Shown here: one piece after another, positions 17,620 to 26,967 of the stretch
Position numbering within the stretch: the stretch's first letter is position 1
Layout of the letters: the number at the start of each line of letters is the position of its first letter
Assembly (NCBI GenBank): GCA_003551675.1
Contig: PUNG01000062.1
Coordinates: 1 to 57,300, forward strand
DNA: 57,300 bases
DNA from: Thermoplasmata archaeon
Lineage (GTDB): Archaea > Thermoplasmatota > Thermoplasmata > Halarchaeoplasmatales > Halarchaeoplasmataceae
Reading direction: 5' to 3'
Position numbers and translations under genes: made by a program
The notes under the pieces: generated by a model
Told to the model about the DNA's origin: nothing
What the model saw: the letters and a program-made list of their open reading frames with translations, nothing else
The model's database searches: none

Positions 17620-18993
17620 CTAGAATTCCGTAGTTCCCGTAAACCTGAAATCGGATATTTTGAGCGCAGGACTAACGAAATAGGCAGGCCAATAACCCAT
17701 CGAGTATAACTTTCTTTCCTTTCCTATGGATTCTATATTGTTGAACGCGTCTATAAGATTCTGCGTGAATCTCAGATTCTTTAACGGATGCTTTAGTTCG
17801 CCGTTTTCGACCAGCCAAGTCCCGTCTCTGGTGAGCCCCGTTAGTATGCCCTTTACAGGATGAACTGGGTTGCAGTAGTTGAACCTGGTCACAAGTATAC
17901 CCTTTTCAGTCTCTTGGATCATATCTTCAAGGGGATAGTCGCCGGTATCCATCAATAGATTCATGGCCAAGGGACCCATGGGATTAGGCATGGCCAAAGC
18001 ATGGCCAGTAGATTCTTTATCCTTTTCTCTTCCCGCAGTGTATGAATCATAAACCACTTTATTGGCCACACCTTCTTTGATTATATCCACTCTCTGTTTG
18101 GGTACTCCTTCGTAATCGAATGGAAACCCGATCATATCAGCATCGGATACATCGTCGTATATGTTTATCCGTTCATCCATTATCTTGTCTCCGAATTTAC
18201 CGTTCATAAAACTCCTTTCTTCCTGCACGCTTTTTGCGCTGAACCCCATCATATCGAGGTATATCAATATATCTTTAGCCGCTAGGGGTTCGAGGATCAC
18301 GTCGTATTCGCCGGGCTTTATCTTTTTTGGATCTAGATTGTTCAATCCCTTTTCCACGGCGGTTTTAGCCACGTGGAGATGGTCGATATCTGAAACGTCT
18401 GCGGAGCACATCTCGCCCCAGCCGAACCCCTGGTCGTTGTCCCAATCCGCGATGGCGCAGGTGGTTATATTTGATGAGGTAAGCCTGGAAAAACCCTCTA
18501 CTCCGTGGGAATTAGCTACGAACAGGCCGCTGCTTTCGGTTTTAAAGGCACCGTAGACTCTATCGACTCCTTTCTCGTTGGCCATCTCGATTATTTCTTT
18601 CACTTTTTCCGCCTTTTGGTCTGGAGAATGATCCGCGGTCTTATCGATATAGATATCTTTTTTATCTTTTAGACCTTTCACATCGGGCAGACTTTTAAAA
18701 TCCGGATCCTTTCTCTGGTTCCTCGCGATGTTTTCCGCCCTGGTCAGGCAGTTCAAAGCCGCATCTTCATCCAAGGCGTTGGTGGTGGCCGAGCCTATCT
18801 TCTTTCCGAAAACGGCCCTTATCGCTAGATTGAAATTATTCCGGGCTATGTTCTGATGTATCTTTGAATTGGCGTACCTTGTAAGTGCGGAATCATTATG
18901 AGATATCCTCACTTCCAGTTCATCCGCTTTGGCGTTTTTAAATATTTTATCGGCTAGGCCTTCAAATCTCTCTTCGTAGTTTTTCCCTACCAT
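17620..18993 (-). CDS. tldE: TldE/PmbA-like subunit of TldD/TldE peptidase
   Basis: This 457-aa protein of the TldD/PmbA family lacks the zinc motif HExxxH, as expected of the TldE partner. Recognisable elements are GVEGFSR, the central NLDPKKIKPGEYDVILEPLA, and the C-terminal GLTRDGTWLVENGELKHPL. With TldD it forms a heterodimeric metallopeptidase that cleaves unstructured peptides inside a tunnel, maturing or degrading modified peptides in bacteria. It overlaps tldD by 7 nt. No candidate peptide substrate gene is visible. Confidence 0.92.
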   Translation of the reverse strand: MVGKNYEERFEGLADKIFKNAKADELEVRISHNDSALTRYANSKIHQNIARNNFNLAIRAVFGKKIGSATTNALDEDAALNCLTRAENIARNQRKDPDFKSLPDVKGLKDKKDIYIDKTADHSPDQKAEKVKEIIEMANEKGVDRVYGAFKTESSGLFVANSHGVEGFSRLTSSNITTCAIADWDNDQGFGWGEMCSADVSDIDHLHVAKTAVEKGLNNLDPKKIKPGEYDVILEPLAAKDILIYLDMMGFSAKSVQEERSFMNGKFGDKIMDERINIYDDVSDADMIGFPFDYEGVPKQRVDIIKEGVANKVVYDSYTAGREKDKESTGHALAMPNPMGPLAMNLLMDTGDYPLEDMIQETEKGILVTRFNYCNPVHPVKGILTGLTRDGTWLVENGELKHPLKNLRFTQNLIDAFNNIESIGKERKLYSMGYWPAYFVSPALKISDFRFTGTTEF

Positions 18994-20426
18994 TTTCCCA
19001 CCCCTACTCTGATATCTACGAACCGAGCGGGAGCGCAGCCGTGTCCCACCTGCATTGTTTGTGGGGGCTCCCCTTTACCACAGTTCGGGACACCGTGCAG
19101 CTTCCAATCTTCTTCACCTGCGATGGCGTCACAGTTACTCCAGAATTCAGGGGTTATGCCCGTATAAGTGGGATTTTTGATCAGTTCCGTTACTTCTCCG
19201 TTTTCAACGATATATCCTACTTCCGTTCCGAACTGGAAGTTCAGTCTTTTATCATCTATGCTCCAACTTTTTATCCCGTTGAGGAGTATACCGTCTTGGG
19301 TCTCTTCGATGATCTCATCTCTAGACCAATCGCCTGGTTCTAGATTTATATTTGTCATCCTTACCAGCGGTAGATTTTGCCAACCGTCGGCTCTCATGTT
19401 TCCGCTGGGTTCGACTCCTATCTTCGCGGCACCTTCTCTCGATGCCTGGTATCCTACGAACATACCGTCTTTTACCAGGTCCACTTTTTTCGCCTTTACC
19501 CCTTCGTCGTCATAACCGAAGGTTCCAAGTCCTCCCTCTGCCGTTGCATCGGAAACTATATTCACTATATCGGAGCCGTATCTGAGCTCTCCTAATTTAT
19601 CCGGCGTCAAGAAGCTTGTTCCGGCGTAACTCGCTTCTGTACCAAGGGCTCTATCGAGTTCAGTGGGATGACCACAGCTTTCATGCACCTGTAGTATCAA
19701 TTGATTCGTGTCTAAGATCAGATCTTTCTTTCCTTTTGGGCACTGCTTCGCATCGAGAAGGTCTACACCTTCTTTAGCCGTCTTCTCTGCATACTCGATC
19801 AGGTCAAAACTTTTGAAAAATTCGAATCCCTTTGAATTGTAGTCACCGCCGAAAGAGTTGGGGTAGCTCCTCTTCTGGGTATCTTTTCCATCGGAGACGT
19901 TAACGCCCAGCCCACCGCCGGTCATGATCAGATCCTGCTCGATCCTTGCGCCTTCGGTACTAGCAAACTCTTTGAACGTTTTCCAAGCTTTAAAATTACA
20001 CTGCCTAACTTTTATCCTTTCATCTATATCCATCCTCTCGTCAACATCCATCAGATAATCTAGTTTCTCTTCTAATCCCACCTCGAAAGGATCTATTTTG
20101 TACGGTGTAGTGTATTTGTCCTCGTGTATGTCTATCTCTTCCAGGTCTACTTTTACCGAGACTTTAGAGGATGCTTTAGCTATCTTGAGTGCTCTTTTTA
20201 TCGTTTCTTTCATACCTTTTTTACTCATATCCGCCGAGGACGCAAAACCCATACCTTCGTCGAATATCCTTATCCCGTATCCTCTACTCTCACTGCTTTT
20301 TATGGCTTCTACAGCCCCATTTTTGACGTTGATTACTTCGCTTTTCCTCTCACATAGGCGTACGTCGCCATAGGCCACATTTTCCTTCTCTAATCGTTCG
20401 ATCCCGAACACTACTAGGTCCCTCAT
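18987..20426 (-). CDS. tldD: TldD-like zinc metallopeptidase subunit
   Basis: This 479-aa protein carries the TldD zinc-binding motif HESCGHPTELDRALG near residue 258 and a late Cys/Gly-rich segment (PNCGKGEPPQTMQVGHGCAP). The ATG at 20426 is preferred over the track's TTG 20444, since a TTTTTATATC element lies about 33 nt upstream and no leader is needed. It is the catalytic partner of the overlapping tldE. It is divergent from a ferritin-like gene. Assignment is secure; the physiological substrate in archaea is unknown. Confidence 0.94.
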   Translation of the reverse strand: MRDLVVFGIERLEKENVAYGDVRLCERKSEVINVKNGAVEAIKSSESRGYGIRIFDEGMGFASSADMSKKGMKETIKRALKIAKASSKVSVKVDLEEIDIHEDKYTTPYKIDPFEVGLEEKLDYLMDVDERMDIDERIKVRQCNFKAWKTFKEFASTEGARIEQDLIMTGGGLGVNVSDGKDTQKRSYPNSFGGDYNSKGFEFFKSFDLIEYAEKTAKEGVDLLDAKQCPKGKKDLILDTNQLILQVHESCGHPTELDRALGTEASYAGTSFLTPDKLGELRYGSDIVNIVSDATAEGGLGTFGYDDEGVKAKKVDLVKDGMFVGYQASREGAAKIGVEPSGNMRADGWQNLPLVRMTNINLEPGDWSRDEIIEETQDGILLNGIKSWSIDDKRLNFQFGTEVGYIVENGEVTELIKNPTYTGITPEFWSNCDAIAGEEDWKLHGVPNCGKGEPPQTMQVGHGCAPARFVDIRVGVGKW

Positions 20427-20527
20427 GTTTGCACCGATATGCAAACAACCCTGTGATATAAAAAGATTACCGTCGCACGAAAAGGTAAATCCTTTATACT
20501 ACACACCCGATTTATAACACGATAATC

Positions 20528-21061
20528 ATGGATAAAAAAACACTAGAAAGATACAGCCTAGAAGAGCTTCTTGGTTATTCTATAGAAGCGGAAAAAAATG
20601 CTACTGGGTACTACAATGATTTTTCGGAAGCCGCCATAGGAAGACTGATGAAAGAGAGGTTCAAAAATCTAGCTAGGGATGAAAAAATTCACGCTAAGGA
20701 GCTTTTAAAAATATACAAAAAAGAATTCGGCGATAAAGATTATGTGGTCCCCTCTGGTGACGAATTACCGAGCCACGAGACCGAGTTCAAATTCGACGAT
20801 GTGAAAAACATGGTGGATTCCCTCGAAAAGGCCATCACCAACGAAAGAAACGCAAAAAAGATATACCTCTACATGGCAGAAAAATGGGATAAATACTCTA
20901 CCGAGTTCCGATACATCGCGATGATGGAAGAAGGACATGCGAAATCGCTCCGCGCGGAGATGAATCTTTTCGAAGGTGAAGCTCAAGGCAAATCCCAGGG
21001 GAAACCCGTAGTCATGGATGAAATCTGGCAGAACGTTAGGAATCGAGATAGGGTCGATTAA
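20528..21061 (+). CDS. Rubrerythrin/ferritin-like diiron protein
   Basis: This 177-aa four-helix-bundle protein has diiron ligands in the expected places: SIEAEKNATGYY near residue 19, ARDEKIHAKEL near 53, ITNERNAKKIY near 103 and MMEEGHAKSLR near 135. It lacks the rubredoxin domain of classical rubrerythrin. Such proteins reduce peroxide or store or oxidise iron in the cytosol. CTTTATACTA lies 34 nt before the ATG. It is divergent from tldD and convergent with the Dph6-type gene, overlapping it by 4 nt. Confidence 0.87.
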   Translation: MDKKTLERYSLEELLGYSIEAEKNATGYYNDFSEAAIGRLMKERFKNLARDEKIHAKELLKIYKKEFGDKDYVVPSGDELPSHETEFKFDDVKNMVDSLEKAITNERNAKKIYLYMAEKWDKYSTEFRYIAMMEEGHAKSLRAEMNLFEGEAQGKSQGKPVVMDEIWQNVRNRDRVD

Positions 21062-21723
21062 ACAACCTCGATCTTCTTCAGGATAAGTTCGCCCCGGCTT
21101 CCATCCCATCTTTTTTCTATTTCTCCTATTTTGAATTCTTTATGGAACATCGGGCCACCCAAGACCACACTTTCGTATTCTCCTCCTTCACCGGATAGAT
21201 TGATGCAGTATTTTTTTTCTAGTTTTTTCAGCTCTTCCAAGGTTCTCTCGTTCAGTTTTCTTCCTAACCACCGTTCATCGAGTCCTCTAGCGGATACGCT
21301 GACGATAAAGATCTTAAAGGAATTGTCAAGGAGTTCTGACATGAGCTCGTTTTCATCCATGTTCCACAACGGTGCGAAGAGGTCCAAAGAAAGCTCATTG
21401 GCCATATGTTCTATCCTGCTCATCTGGTAGGTCGAAGCCACAGCACCGGTGATCACCCCTTCTACGTCCAGTGATCCTAATCCCGATTTCAGATCGTCCA
21501 GCTCTTTTTCTTTTTCCCCCGGCGTCTCTATCTTAACGAGTTCCATGCCCAACGAGTCCGCCAGGTCTGGAACCACATGAAGGTTCGGTCGGTGGAACAT
21601 GTAGGAATATTTTTCCTCGGGATATACGGTAACAAGATATCTTATATCCAATCCTAACCTATATGCTTTCCAAAGTGCAAGTGAGGAATCCTTTCCTCCC
21701 GAGAATAATGCGGCGTATTTCAT
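21058..21723 (-). CDS. Dph6-type ATP-dependent diphthine-ammonia ligase family
   Basis: This 221-aa PP-loop ATPase opens with the family hallmark ALFSGGKDSSLALWKA and later has GVITGAVASTYQ and the typical GEGGEYESVVL. The family includes Dph6, which amidates diphthine on elongation factor 2 using ammonia and ATP; archaeal members are usually this short single-domain form. It acts in the cytosol. It lies 12 nt downstream of the CBS gene on the same strand and is likely co-transcribed. Substrate assignment is by family. Confidence 0.88.
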   Translation of the reverse strand: MKYAALFSGGKDSSLALWKAYRLGLDIRYLVTVYPEEKYSYMFHRPNLHVVPDLADSLGMELVKIETPGEKEKELDDLKSGLGSLDVEGVITGAVASTYQMSRIEHMANELSLDLFAPLWNMDENELMSELLDNSFKIFIVSVSARGLDERWLGRKLNERTLEELKKLEKKYCINLSGEGGEYESVVLGGPMFHKEFKIGEIEKRWDGSRGELILKKIEVV

Positions 21724-21735
21724 CTATGAAACAGC

Positions 21736-22893
21736 TCAGATCAGTTTTTGATACTTGGGATGTTTCTTGGTATCTAGTCGCTTTTCTTTTTTCTCGAATA
21801 CTCTTCTTCGGAGACTTTCCATACCTTCGTCTAACGCGCGCATGATGTTCCAATCGAATTTTTTTGCGTAGAACATACCGTGATCAGTAGAGAGACGTAA
21901 TCTGACGCTGTGTTTTGTCTGCTCCCCTTCTGTTTGATGCGTCACCACGTGCACGTTCAGCACCAGGGGTTTGAGCACTTTATTCATCTTCTGTAAGTAG
22001 CCTTGGATAATATCGTACATGTCGTCATAGACTTCTGGTCTTTCATGCAGCCCGGTTATCTGTACATACACGTGATCTTCTTCTCTGAAACTGGTGATTA
22101 TCTCGATGAGATCGAACTGAGTGAGTATCCCTTTAATATCGTCGTCTTCGAGAGCAACCAGAGAGGACACGTCGTTTTTCACCATCTTTTTCGCGGCAGA
22201 ACGTATCTTAGAATCTGTTCGAGTAGTTATAGGGGGTTCCGCCATAACGCTCCGGACTTCTAGGTCTTTGAAAGGAGAATCTTTTTCTCCGGTCCTTTCT
22301 CCCTTCTCCTGCCTTTCCACGGGTAGATGTGTTTCTTCGATGATGTCTCTTATGCCCACCATGCCGCTGAGTTTTCCGTACTTATCCACCACGGGCAGAA
22401 CTCTAACGTCCAGCCTTTTCATCATGGCCTTCGCCTTTCCTATCTTTTCATGCTCGGTGATGGTAGAAGGGGAAGGCGTCATGAATTCATTTACTTTAGT
22501 TTTTTTGAACTCCTCTATCTCGGGAACGATCCTCGTTATGTCGTTCCTACTTATGAATCCCACATAATCTCCTTTTTCAGATATTACGGGTACGCCTCGA
22601 TAATCTGAAGACAGCAGCATCTCGCTTACTTTTACTATGGAGTCGTCTTCATTGACTTTAGGAGGCCTGCTCATCACGTGTCTGAGTTTGGTGGAAAAAG
22701 GAAGATGTCTTTTTTCTATAAATGTGTCGTCGCTTATTATCCCTATCACTTCGTCCTTTTCGACCACAGGGATCTCATCTAAGCCATGTTTTCTCATAAG
22801 ACCTATGGCGTCGGATACCGTATCGTCTTGACTTGCATGCGGTAATCTCTCACTCATAAAGTCCTTCGCTTTAAAATCCTCTATTTTTGCCAT
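21736..22893 (-). CDS. Four-CBS protein with C-terminal HPF/RaiA-like domain
   Basis: This 385-aa protein has four CBS motifs at about residues 8-60, 70-122, 130-185 and 208-262 (for example DEIPVVEKDEVIGIIS and VRVLPVVDKYGKLSGMVG). Residues 272-370 follow the hibernation-promoting-factor fold (YVQITGLHE, VLNVHVV, SVRLRLSTDHGMFYA, ALDEGMESLRRRV). CBS modules sense adenine nucleotides, while HPF domains bind the decoding site of the small ribosomal subunit, so an energy-sensing ribosome hibernation factor is the likely role (inference). GGTGATAAC precedes the ATG. A TCACG-T-CGTGA palindrome lies 22 nt upstream. Confidence 0.83.
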   Translation of the reverse strand: MAKIEDFKAKDFMSERLPHASQDDTVSDAIGLMRKHGLDEIPVVEKDEVIGIISDDTFIEKRHLPFSTKLRHVMSRPPKVNEDDSIVKVSEMLLSSDYRGVPVISEKGDYVGFISRNDITRIVPEIEEFKKTKVNEFMTPSPSTITEHEKIGKAKAMMKRLDVRVLPVVDKYGKLSGMVGIRDIIEETHLPVERQEKGERTGEKDSPFKDLEVRSVMAEPPITTRTDSKIRSAAKKMVKNDVSSLVALEDDDIKGILTQFDLIEIITSFREEDHVYVQITGLHERPEVYDDMYDIIQGYLQKMNKVLKPLVLNVHVVTHQTEGEQTKHSVRLRLSTDHGMFYAKKFDWNIMRALDEGMESLRRRVFEKKEKRLDTKKHPKYQKLI

Positions 22894-23070
22894 GTTATCA
22901 CCCTTAATATAATATCACGTCGTGACATATCTTTTTTTCTGTCCTCAATCAGGGAAACAGACTTAAATGTTTTTCCCTTGGTTAGCTGAACGACACGGGA
23001 TCATCTTAGGTTCAAAACAGGGACAAAATGATTTAATATGTAGTACTTGATTCACATCCAAGGTGTTGAT

Positions 23071-24363
23071 ATGAAAGAAGATGCAGATTATATACACGAG
23101 CAGGCGAAAAAGCACGTAGAATGGTTCTCCAAGTCCCTGCCCATGATAGCCTCTGAGAACATAATAAGTCCGATGGCTAGAGATCTGATGCTTTCCGAAT
23201 TTCAGGACAAGTACGCAGAGGGTGCTCCTGGTGACAGGTATTACGAGGGCAACATATACGTGGATAATGTTGAGCGAAAAGTACAGGAATTGGCTAAAGA
23301 CACGTTCGGAGTGGACTACGCCGATGTCAGACCCATCTCGGGTACAAATGCCAACCAAGCGGTTTTGATGGCCCTTGGAGGCTCTGATAAGAGCATAACC
23401 GCCGTAGATGTCTCCTCAGGAGCACATATAAGCAGTGCCAAATTCGGATCGGTGGGCTTCCGAGGCATGGCTCCTAAAACGTATCCATTCAACGTGGAAG
23501 AGATGAACATAGAAGTCGAGGGTACCAAGGAGCTTATCAGGGAAGTGAAACCGGACATAGCCTTATTTGGAAGGTCCGTCTTTTTGTTCCCTCCTCCTCT
23601 TGAAGAACTCCAAGACGTTTTTGAAGAGGTGGGATGTCATGTTTGGTACGATGCTGCTCATGTATTAGGTCTGATCGCGGCAGGCGAGTTCCAGCAGCCC
23701 ATGGAGAACGGTGTAGAGATAATGACAGGTAGTACGCACAAGACCCTTCCCGGCCCCCAGAGAGGTTTGATCCTTGCGAATCCAAGGGACGAGGAGACGG
23801 AAACGGGTCTTTTCTTCGGGATGTTCCCTGGAGTCGTATCCAATCATCACCTGCACACCATGGCCGCTTTAGGTGTTGCCCTAGCCGAGCATCAAAAATT
23901 CGGCGAAGAGTACGCTAAGCAGATAATAAAGAACGCCCAAGCTCTAGGCCAGTCGTTACACGAAAGAGGTATCAAAGTGCTATGTGAACACAAAGGTTTT
24001 ACGGAATCTCACGCCCTTGCTATAGACGTTCAGGATCAGGGCGGCGGTGAAACATTGGTAGAGGCGATGGAAGACGCGAACATGATAGCGAACAAAAATC
24101 TAATGCCGTGGGACGATGTGGACAGCGCCAACGAACCAAGTGGGATAAGATTGGGCAGTCAGGCCTTGACTCGTTTGGGCATGAAAGAAAGTCACATGGA
24201 CGAGGTGGCGGAATTCATTAAAAGGATCGTAGTGGACGACGAAGACCCTGAAAAAGTAAAAAATGATGTGATCGAGTTCAGAAAGGATTTCCAGGAGATA
24301 CACTATTGTTTCTACGAAGGGTTCCCTGCGCACAAGCACCTCAGTATACTAGATTCCAAGTAG
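23071..24363 (+). CDS. glyA: Serine hydroxymethyltransferase
   Basis: This 430-aa PLP enzyme interconverts serine and glycine with a pterin one-carbon carrier. The track start (TTG 23047) is replaced by the ATG at 23071, which AAGGTG precedes. Motifs are MIASENIISPMARDLM, the EGAPGDRYYEGN loop, WYDAAHVLGLIAAGEFQ, and the PLP lysine in GSTHKTLPGPQRG. Length matches archaeal SHMTs. GATTTAATATG about 35 nt upstream is a TATA candidate. It lies convergently beside gcvH, linking serine, glycine and one-carbon metabolism in this region. Confidence 0.96.
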   Translation: MKEDADYIHEQAKKHVEWFSKSLPMIASENIISPMARDLMLSEFQDKYAEGAPGDRYYEGNIYVDNVERKVQELAKDTFGVDYADVRPISGTNANQAVLMALGGSDKSITAVDVSSGAHISSAKFGSVGFRGMAPKTYPFNVEEMNIEVEGTKELIREVKPDIALFGRSVFLFPPPLEELQDVFEEVGCHVWYDAAHVLGLIAAGEFQQPMENGVEIMTGSTHKTLPGPQRGLILANPRDEETETGLFFGMFPGVVSNHHLHTMAALGVALAEHQKFGEEYAKQIIKNAQALGQSLHERGIKVLCEHKGFTESHALAIDVQDQGGGETLVEAMEDANMIANKNLMPWDDVDSANEPSGIRLGSQALTRLGMKESHMDEVAEFIKRIVVDDEDPEKVKNDVIEFRKDFQEIHYCFYEGFPAHKHLSILDSK

Positions 24364-24375
24364 AACTCCCAAACC

Positions 24376-24386
24376 TCTTTTTTTTT
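24376..24386 (+). terminator. T-run terminator of glyA
   Basis: A run of nine T (CTCTTTTTTTTTAC) lies about 15 nt past the glyA stop, matching archaeal intrinsic termination. It overlaps the last codon of the convergent gcvH. Confidence 0.5.
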
Positions 24387-24765
24387 ACTTTATGAGTTCT
24401 TTGTATTCCTGAGCACTCAGTAGCGATTCGACTTCAGACTCGTCACCGATCTCCATAACTGCTATCCATCCTTTACCGTACGGGTCTTCGTTCAAGAGTT
24501 CAGGTTCGGCTTCCAGCTCTGTATTCACTTCGATTATTTTACCCGATATGGGGGCGTAGAGATCGGAAACGGCTTTTACGGATTCGATCACACCCGCCAT
24601 ATCTCCCAGTTTTACCTCTTCGCCTTCCTCCGGCAGTTCCACGTAAACGATATCACCCAGTTCGTCTTGAGCGTATTCCGTGATCCCGTAACGTACTTTT
24701 CCATCCGTGATCTTCACCCATTCGTGCTCTTCGCCATATTTTAAGTCATCTGGTATTTCGCTCAT
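24385..24765 (-). CDS. gcvH: Glycine cleavage system H-protein
   Basis: This 126-aa lipoyl carrier shuttles the aminomethyl group between the P- and T-proteins and is reoxidised by lpd. The lipoylated lysine is in IESVKAVSDLYAP near residue 65; other hallmarks are YGEEHEWV, YGITEYAQDELGDIVYVELP and EDPYGKGWIAV-type segments. The ATG at 24765 (MSEIPDDL) is chosen over the track's GTG 24774. It is monocistronic and convergent with glyA. No lipoate ligase or lipoyl synthase is seen nearby. Confidence 0.96.
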   Translation of the reverse strand: MSEIPDDLKYGEEHEWVKITDGKVRYGITEYAQDELGDIVYVELPEEGEEVKLGDMAGVIESVKAVSDLYAPISGKIIEVNTELEAEPELLNEDPYGKGWIAVMEIGDESEVESLLSAQEYKELIK

Positions 24766-24828
24766 ATTTAACACACATTCTCAAATCAAATAGAGTTATT
24801 TAATATAATCGGACGTAGGCTTCTTCTC

Positions 24829-26283
24829 CTACTCTTCTCGTGCGTCGTAAACGATCTTGCCTCCCACGACCGTCATCTTCACCTCGATATCCCTTAGATC
24901 ATCAGCGTCTAACGGGTTTTCTGAAAGCACTACGAAATCAGCAAACTTCCCCTCTTCGAAAGAGCCCAATTTCTTTTCATCTCTTGCGGCATATGCTCCG
25001 TTCATGGTGTAGCTCTGAAGCGCGTTGTAAGTGGAGATCCTTTGGCCCAAAACAGGATGATTGATGGCCGAATGAATCCCGTATAGAGGCGACATGGGCA
25101 TATTATCTGAACCGAAGGTCATCTTTATCAAAGCTCTTTGTATGTCCCAAAACGGATCGCACTTCTGTAACCGTTCTTTACCCAATCTTTTTTCGTTCAT
25201 CTCCGAAGGTTGAGACCATTTATAGGCGAAGTTGGGCTGAGTAGACAGTACGAGGTCAATATCTCTTATCCTTTTTATGTATTCTTCCCAAAGCATCTCC
25301 GCATGTTCTATACGATGTCTTAACTCTTTGCTTTTTTCCGAGGCCTCTTCGAATGCATCCAACACAGTCGACATAGCCCTATCTCCTATGGCATGCACCA
25401 TGAGTTGGAAGTCCCTCTCTTCCGCATCTTTGATCATTTCCGTCATATCGTTTTGGTCTAAAAGTAGCATACCCTTGTTTCCAGGATCATCCTCGTAATC
25501 TTCGTTCAAGGCTGCACTCCTCGCACCTATGGATCCGTCGGCATATAGTTTCAAGCCGTTGAGTGATAGAAAATCACTTTTTTCCGTAGGGTGGAGTCCA
25601 TCCGATTCGTTGAAATGGATGTAGCACTTAACTCTAAGGTCTAATGCGCCCTCCTCGTCCAGTTCACAATACGCCTCCCAATCTTCTCTGTCGACGATAT
25701 CGTGCACGCAGGTTATCCCCTCGGAGTGTGCGATCTCGATGGCATCCAAGATCGCCTCTTTCCTTTCTTCCTTGCTTACGGCGATTATCTCTTCTAGATT
25801 CCATACGACCTCTTCTTTTAATAGACCAGTTTCTCTATCCACGAAGTCCCATCCATCCCCTATACTTTCCAAGGCTTCTGAGTTGGCTACCGCCAGATGT
25901 CCACAGATCCTTTTTATGATCACAGGGTGAACTTCACTCACGCTAGCCAGTTCTTCTTTGGTGGGATAAGACGTTTTTTTCCAAACAGTTTCGTCGAAAC
26001 CTACTCCTATGATCCAGTCTCCTTCTTCAGCCTCTTCTTCCTTTTTCTTTAGATAGTACAGGGCCTCGTCAAAACTGTCCGTGTCCGATAGATCGACCCT
26101 TTTAACGTCCAACCCCATCTCGACCATGTGTGTGTGAGAATCTATAAAACCAGGTAAGACAAAATAGCCTGTAAGGTCTATCTTTTCGTCGGATTCCCCC
26201 ATGATCACATCGAAGTCGTCGATGTTCCATATCCTGCCTTTCTCAACTAGGAAACCGTGGTATTGTTCAGACCTTTTTTCCAC
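24829..26283 (-). CDS. YtcJ-like amidohydrolase (PF07969 type)
   Basis: This metal-dependent hydrolase of at least 484 aa has FIDSHTHMVEMG, RICGHLAVANS, ADGSIGARSAAL, MVHAIGDRAM and RHRIEHAE, all typical of the YtcJ/AepA group; substrates are unknown and usually cyclic or N-acyl amides. The start is uncertain. GTG 26283 lacks a ribosome-binding site, and the in-frame upstream codons read ISKKGFINCNVIPV, which looks like the true family N-terminus, yet no ATG, GTG or TTG precedes them. Fifty-nine nt separate it from the roadblock gene on the same strand. Confidence 0.85.
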   Translation of the reverse strand: MEKRSEQYHGFLVEKGRIWNIDDFDVIMGESDEKIDLTGYFVLPGFIDSHTHMVEMGLDVKRVDLSDTDSFDEALYYLKKKEEEAEEGDWIIGVGFDETVWKKTSYPTKEELASVSEVHPVIIKRICGHLAVANSEALESIGDGWDFVDRETGLLKEEVVWNLEEIIAVSKEERKEAILDAIEIAHSEGITCVHDIVDREDWEAYCELDEEGALDLRVKCYIHFNESDGLHPTEKSDFLSLNGLKLYADGSIGARSAALNEDYEDDPGNKGMLLLDQNDMTEMIKDAEERDFQLMVHAIGDRAMSTVLDAFEEASEKSKELRHRIEHAEMLWEEYIKRIRDIDLVLSTQPNFAYKWSQPSEMNEKRLGKERLQKCDPFWDIQRALIKMTFGSDNMPMSPLYGIHSAINHPVLGQRISTYNALQSYTMNGAYAARDEKKLGSFEEGKFADFVVLSENPLDADDLRDIEVKMTVVGGKIVYDAREE

Positions 26284-26342
26284 TGGTATGACATTGCAAT
26301 TGATGAAGCCCTTTTTAGAGATGGTAAAACCCCCTTGATGGG

Positions 26343-26702
26343 TCAGAGTGATCCTCGTATTTCATTTATCGATTTCTTCGTCGCCTCTAAAATATCTTCT
26401 ACTTTACCCCCATCCTCGAGCCGCGTCACGAGTATCGCGGACGAACCACTGTCTTGTATCAGTATACGCGTGTTTTCTAATTCTACTAAAACATATTTAA
26501 GGCGATCTTCGAGCTCAGAAGTAGCCGTCTCTGCTGACCCCAGTAATATGGCGGACATGGCAACGTAAGTTTCCCGATGCGCCTTTTTTGGGACCTCTCC
26601 AGCAATGTGCATCCCACTGCGGGAGACGAGAGTGACATCGCTTATGTACTCGGTATTCCCTATTTCTTTTAATATCCTCTCTAAAGAATCTGCTGGAGAC
26701 AT
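26343..26702 (-). CDS. Roadblock/LC7-domain protein
   Basis: This 119-aa protein matches the roadblock fold: SLERILKEI, VTLVSRSGMHIAG, AMSAILLGSAETA, ENTRILIQDSGSSAILVT. Archaeal roadblock proteins resemble MglB and probably regulate small GTPases or dimerise in regulatory complexes. The ATG at 26702 (MSPADSL) gives the family length. The longer track start would include a probable TATA element, GTTTATAATC near 26755, so it is rejected. No GTPase partner is adjacent. It precedes the amidohydrolase on the same strand. Confidence 0.83.
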   Translation of the reverse strand: MSPADSLERILKEIGNTEYISDVTLVSRSGMHIAGEVPKKAHRETYVAMSAILLGSAETATSELEDRLKYVLVELENTRILIQDSGSSAILVTRLEDGGKVEDILEATKKSINEIRGSL

Positions 26703-26826
26703 GATAACCACTGCTTTTTGAAATGCTAACTGGGATGAGAATGACATTACAAGATTATAAACATTTTCCCTCAAATCTAGATACCTTTTTTTGGGACGAC
26801 GCGAAGTAGGAGATCGTAATGCTAGT

Positions 26827-26967
26827 ATGCTGTCCATGGTGTTACCTGAACACTCTGACGGAGATGCGACGTTCGACCTTGCCGTACTACGACGCGTGAT
26901 ATGCGATATGAAAAGATTATTAAAGCAGCAAGTTGTAGAAACTGACGATGCCGATAAAAAACTTTGA
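26827..26967 (+). CDS. Possible 46-aa ORF overlapping the next gene
   Basis: This is an open frame from ATG (MLSMVLPEHSDGDATFDLA) to TGA with an amphipathic, charged C-terminus (KRLLKQQVVETDDADKK). It overlaps the start of the gene at 26948 by 20 nt. No good TATA or ribosome-binding site is seen. The 245-nt gap here otherwise holds only the divergent promoters, including GATTATTAAAG near 26914. It may be a chance ORF. Confidence 0.28.
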   Translation: MLSMVLPEHSDGDATFDLAVLRRVICDMKRLLKQQVVETDDADKKL

